Shown: positions 60,898 to 64,000 of the stretch, piece by piece
Layout of the letters: each line of letters starts with the position of its first letter
Numbering within the stretch: position 1 is the stretch's first letter
Assembly (NCBI RefSeq): GCF_017355915.2
Contig: NZ_JAFEUV020000001.1
Location: 124,001-188,000, forward strand
Source of the DNA: Telluribacter roseus
GTDB lineage: Bacteria > Bacteroidota > Bacteroidia > Cytophagales > Spirosomataceae
DNA: 64,000 nucleotides
Reading direction: 5' to 3'
Made by a program: the position numbers and the translations under genes
The notes under the pieces: generated by a model
What the model was told of the DNA's origin: nothing
The model's database searches: none
The model's input: only the letters and a program-made list of their open reading frames with translations

Positions 60898-62157
60898 GTG
60901 AGAAACTTTTACTCGGTACTATTTCCTGTCTTTCTTACTTTCCTGTCGGGGGTAGCCCTGGCTCAGGTAGAGCTCAGCTCCGCGGAGCTACATCGAAGGG
61001 CTCAGTTAGCCACCTATGTTCGCAAAGACTACACCGAAGCCCTGCGCCTGATCCGGCAGGCAATCCAGAAGGAACCCGGGCAGGTCCAGATGCGGGTACT
61101 GCTGGGCCGGATCTACATACTCACGGATAGTCTGGACCAGGCACGGAAAGAACTGGATCAGGTACTTGAGAAGACACCCGGAGACAGAGAGGCACTCAAC
61201 AGCTACATTGGGCTGGAATACAAAGCCAAAGATCCGGATGAAGCACTTACCTACATCAACAAGGCCCTCACATTTTTTCCCGATGACGAGGGGCTTATGC
61301 TCAGGAAAGCCCAGGCGCTGTATGATCTGAAAGAATACCCGGAGGCGTTTTCGCTGATCAATGACATCCATGTCAGGTTCCCCCGCAGTACCGTGTCCAA
61401 AGAACTTGAGGTCAGGATCCGGGAGCAGGCTTCACTGCGGCAGCTTACCGTCGGGTACGATTACTTCTACTTTGACAAAAACTACAACTCAGCCCTGCAC
61501 GACACGCCCTGGCACATAGCCAATATAGCCTACGGCTACCGGACCGGGCGGGGAATTATCATAGGTCGCGTCAACTATGCCAACCGCTTCGGTACCAATG
61601 GCCTGCAGCTGGAGGCGGACGCCTACCCCCGTATCAGCCCCACCTTTTATAGCTACGTCAACGTAGGGTACTCGTTCAACGAACCTATATTCCCCCGTTT
61701 CAGGGGGGGCTACTCCCTATATGCCAACCTCCCCCAAAGCTTCGAGGGGGAAGTAGGGTTCAGGTACCTCAAGTTCTCTACCGCTACCTGGATATTTACG
61801 TCATCAGTAGGTAAGTACTATAGTAACTACTGGTTCAATCTGCGGACGTACCTGGTACCTGACAACAGGAAAGTATCCCATAGCTATACCCTTACCACCC
61901 GCTACTACTTCAATACGGCTGATGATTTTGTGTCATTGGGTGTAGGGTCGGGTATATCGCCGGACGAAAACCGGAGCGTACTACTGGACCGGCAGCAGCA
62001 GCGCCTCAACTCAAGGAAGGTGGATGTATGGTACAGCCGGAGGTTCCAGAAAGTTAATGTACTCCAGCTGACGGCCACGTGGTTTAATGAAGATCTGTCC
62101 AGAGGCTCCCGGGGCTCGCAGCTTAGCGCCGGCTTTACCTACCAGCGCCGATTCTAA
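60898..62157 (+). CDS. TPR plus YaiO-type outer-membrane beta-barrel protein
   Basis: The 419-residue exported protein starts at GTG with a signal peptide ending VALAQ. TPR-like repeats occupy about 30-180 (EALRLIRQAIQKEPGQVQMR, QARKELDQVLEKTPGDREAL, EALTYINKALTFFPDDEGLM). A C-terminal barrel of the YaiO family follows (TVGYDYFYFDKNYNSALHDT, NIAYGYRTGRGIIIGRVNYA, ending SAGFTYQRRF). TPR-plus-barrel is the design of polysaccharide exporters such as PgaA, which supports an export role next to the GT2 synthase. It is followed closely by an unknown gene. Confidence 0.88.
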   Translation: MRNFYSVLFPVFLTFLSGVALAQVELSSAELHRRAQLATYVRKDYTEALRLIRQAIQKEPGQVQMRVLLGRIYILTDSLDQARKELDQVLEKTPGDREALNSYIGLEYKAKDPDEALTYINKALTFFPDDEGLMLRKAQALYDLKEYPEAFSLINDIHVRFPRSTVSKELEVRIREQASLRQLTVGYDYFYFDKNYNSALHDTPWHIANIAYGYRTGRGIIIGRVNYANRFGTNGLQLEADAYPRISPTFYSYVNVGYSFNEPIFPRFRGGYSLYANLPQSFEGEVGFRYLKFSTATWIFTSSVGKYYSNYWFNLRTYLVPDNRKVSHSYTLTTRYYFNTADDFVSLGVGSGISPDENRSVLLDRQQQRLNSRKVDVWYSRRFQKVNVLQLTATWFNEDLSRGSRGSQLSAGFTYQRRF

Positions 62158-62168
62158 TCAGTAGCTTC

Positions 62169-63341
62169 ATGATGAAAATCTCTCCCGTCAGACTCCTCTT
62201 TTACTTTCTGTTCACTATTCCCTTCTGGTTGTGGCTGGCGTGGTTCCTGACTCCCAAGCGTAAGCTGGTAGCTGCCATCGTGGACAAGACAGTACTTACG
62301 CCCGATGCCCCCAAGCATAGCTCCCTGACCTGGATGCTGAGGCACAACCGCTTCACCAAAACCCGCACCCGCCTCTACGACCTCAACGACTATTTCGGTT
62401 TCTTTCCGGAAGATAACCAGCTTTATAAAGTAAAAGGTCTGGAGCGCTTCACCAACGATCAGCTGGAGCAGCTCAGCCGCGATTGTGACCTCGCCTACTA
62501 TACCGATACCTACGGCGTATATAAGCAGGAATGGTTTCCCACTGATAGTGGAGCCGGACGGGCGGGTATGATCTATGGGGGGATGAGTGAGCAGGATATC
62601 TTTTTTCTGAAGAGCATGAAGAAGAACAAAAAGCTGATCCTGCTGGAGTTCAACGCCATCAACTCACCTACCAGTACCACCATCCGGGGGCGCTTTGAGC
62701 GGGAGTTTGGGATGCGCTGGACGGGCTGGATCGGCCGGTACTTCAGTTCCCTTGATTCCACCAATCCCGAAATACCCCGCTGGCTGATCAGCGACCACAA
62801 GCGCCGACACGGACACTGGAACTACAGGCGCTCAGGCATCGCCTTCGTCAAAGATACGAAGGAAGTGGTGGTGCTTGAGAACGAAACGCATCTCGACGAG
62901 GAGGTGCCGCACCTGGTACCGACACAGCAGGGGCGTGATCAGTTTGGACTGCCAGGCAGGGCCAGGTACGCGTACTGGTTTGATGTATTACTCTTTGATC
63001 CCCGCATCAACCAGGCCATCGCCCACTATGAGATCGGAGCCAATGCCCGGGGCAAAAGTCTGTTGACCCGCCACGGCCTTTCGACCCGCTTCCCGGCGGT
63101 ACTGATGCATAAAGCTCCCGATTATCAGTTCTACTACTTTGCCGGTGATTACAGCGACAACCCCGTAAAGCTCCAGTCAGCCTACTTTAAGTGGATTGAG
63201 CGGGTAGTGCCGCTGTTTATGCATAGTGCCACCCTGGCCGACCGCAACGAGTTTTTCTGGAAAGTGTACCAGCCCATGATGGCGCGTATCCTGGACGAGT
63301 ACTACCAGGGCGTGGTCGCAGGTACAGTCCCTAAAGATTAA
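62169..63341 (+). CDS. Membrane-anchored protein of unknown function in the polysaccharide cluster
   Basis: The 390-residue product has one N-terminal membrane segment (about 8-27, RLLFYFLFTIPFWLWLAWFL) and a periplasmic body without a recognised domain. Visible phrases are CDLAYYTDTYGVYKQEWFPT, KKLILLEFNAINSPTSTTIR and FEREFGMRWTGWIGRYFSSL, like a Rossmann-type amidotransferase-like fold, and later LMHKAPDYQFYYFAGDYSDN. It lies 12 bases after the YaiO gene, so it likely works in modification or export of the polymer. Its 3' end overlaps the convergent sulfatase-fold gene by 11 bases. Confidence 0.75.
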   Translation: MMKISPVRLLFYFLFTIPFWLWLAWFLTPKRKLVAAIVDKTVLTPDAPKHSSLTWMLRHNRFTKTRTRLYDLNDYFGFFPEDNQLYKVKGLERFTNDQLEQLSRDCDLAYYTDTYGVYKQEWFPTDSGAGRAGMIYGGMSEQDIFFLKSMKKNKKLILLEFNAINSPTSTTIRGRFEREFGMRWTGWIGRYFSSLDSTNPEIPRWLISDHKRRHGHWNYRRSGIAFVKDTKEVVVLENETHLDEEVPHLVPTQQGRDQFGLPGRARYAYWFDVLLFDPRINQAIAHYEIGANARGKSLLTRHGLSTRFPAVLMHKAPDYQFYYFAGDYSDNPVKLQSAYFKWIERVVPLFMHSATLADRNEFFWKVYQPMMARILDEYYQGVVAGTVPKD

Positions 63342-64000
63342 ACTTCACCAGTGCCGAATCAGGTACCAGCCGGCTACCATTCAGGATGCGGCTGTTCTTT
63401 TGCTTGAACAGCTCAAAGGTACTTTGCAGACTGCTTCTTTTGGACTGATCATCAATCAGACTAAGATCCATATTGGCCGATATGTCATACAGTTCGTTCC
63501 GGCTCAGCATGTAGTTGCCCATGATGTAGTCGACCATTTCGGCCTTGGTTACCATGAAGGGGTACGAATGGACATTGCGGAACTGCCGTACCGTATCAAT
63601 ACCCGTACCCAGCCAACTGGTAACGGCGGGGCGGCTCACAGCATAGTTATTGGACAGAAAGGCGACCAGCGATGGGGTAATGTCAAAATGGGTGGAGATG
63701 GACCGGAAATAGGCCGTGCGACTGAGTAGTGGTGAGTAGATAATGAGAGGCACGTGGTACCGGTCTATCTTGGTAGTCATCGGGATCTCGGGCATGCGGT
63801 GGTCACCCGTGATGAGGAAGATGGTGTTCTGGAAGTCGGTCCGCTGGCTGTACTTCCGGAAGAAGTCGCGCAGCGCCCCATCCGTAAACAGGATCGTCGA
63901 CAGCATCTGCTTGTAGGGGCGGGTCTTTTCTTTCTGCTCTTCCGAGAAAGCCAGCTCCGTCATTCTTTGTTCTACCTTCGACATATATACCTCCTGATTA
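63331..64000 (-). CDS. Sulfatase-fold enzyme, C-terminal part (LTA-synthase/phosphotransferase type)
   Basis: The frame stays open to the window edge, so the N-terminus is missing; about 223 residues are visible. The motif FLITGDHRMPEIPMTTKIDR carries the Asp-His metal ligands of the alkaline-phosphatase/sulfatase superfamily, and YHVPLIIYSPLLSRTAYFRS followed by STHFDITPSLVAFLSNNYAV is the typical continuation of LTA-synthase-like members (FRKYSQRTDFQNT precedes). These transfer phospho-alcohol groups or cut sulfate esters. Near the GT2/YaiO genes it may decorate the polymer. Confidence 0.85.
   Translation of the reverse strand, partial: NQEVYMSKVEQRMTELAFSEEQKEKTRPYKQMLSTILFTDGALRDFFRKYSQRTDFQNTIFLITGDHRMPEIPMTTKIDRYHVPLIIYSPLLSRTAYFRSISTHFDITPSLVAFLSNNYAVSRPAVTSWLGTGIDTVRQFRNVHSYPFMVTKAEMVDYIMGNYMLSRNELYDISANMDLSLIDDQSKRSSLQSTFELFKQKNSRILNGSRLVPDSALVKFNL

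Noticed and set aside
1-64000. CRISPR array, tRNA or rRNA genes, prophage, insertion sequences
   Set aside because: No regularly spaced repeats, cloverleaf-like sequence, transposase or phage genes were seen on reading the window; a dedicated search could still find a small RNA.

Overview
The window looks like chromosomal DNA of a Bacteroidota species, most likely a Cytophagales/Spirosomaceae-type environmental polysaccharide degrader. The pointers are two SusC/SusD pairs, an ECF sigma/FecR pair, DUF3109 and DUF2490 proteins, the compact rpsF-rpsR-rplI order, no obvious Shine-Dalgarno sequences, and one promoter of the Bacteroidota TTTG / TAnnTTTG type. I see no tRNA, rRNA, CRISPR array, insertion sequence or prophage. 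The genus is inference.

Layout. 0-8 kb is mostly minus-strand housekeeping and envelope genes: an alkyltransferase-like DNA repair protein, a DUF3109 protein, a LysM lytic transglycosylase, an O-methyltransferase, and the nucleotide-sugar genes rfbA, rfbB and galE. 8-15.2 kb holds a SirB1-like protein, an Sfp-type phosphopantetheinyl transferase, a WD40 protein, a DivIVA-domain protein, folB, a DUF2490 protein, and an overlapping pair of an alpha/beta-hydrolase lipoprotein and an acetoacetate-decarboxylase-like protein.

15.4-34.3 kb is polysaccharide utilization locus 1: ECF sigma factor, FecR anti-sigma factor, an STN-bearing SusC, SusD, two surface lipoproteins, a 44-base perfect palindrome, then six tightly packed exported enzymes that all belong to lyase folds (three alginate-lyase-like, two heparinase II/III-like, one BNR_4 propeller of the ulvan-lyase type). 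With no sulfatase present, the likely target is a non-sulfated uronic-acid polymer such as a glucuronan.

34.6-49 kb is locus 2: an orphan truncated FecR-like protein, a SusC without STN, SusD, then a set of exported proteins: a TIM-barrel isomerase/epimerase-like protein, a tandem DUF1080 protein, a Gfo/Idh/MocA oxidoreductase, two PmoA paralogues, a Dabb protein and a GH9 glucanase. Together these look like a periplasmic oxidation-elimination-hydration route for cleaving glycosides through 3-keto intermediates. This is my leading candidate for an under-described system.

49-57.9 kb returns to core genes (hydrolase, hemW, ribosomal proteins, a coiled-coil membrane protein, a YggS-type PLP protein, GT9) plus an unknown lipoprotein and an unusual GAF-Hpt protein. 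57.9 kb to the end is an apparent exopolysaccharide synthesis/export cluster: GT2 synthase, membrane HEAT-repeat protein, a TPR/YaiO outer-membrane barrel, an unknown membrane-anchored protein and the C-terminal part of a sulfatase-fold enzyme that runs off the window.
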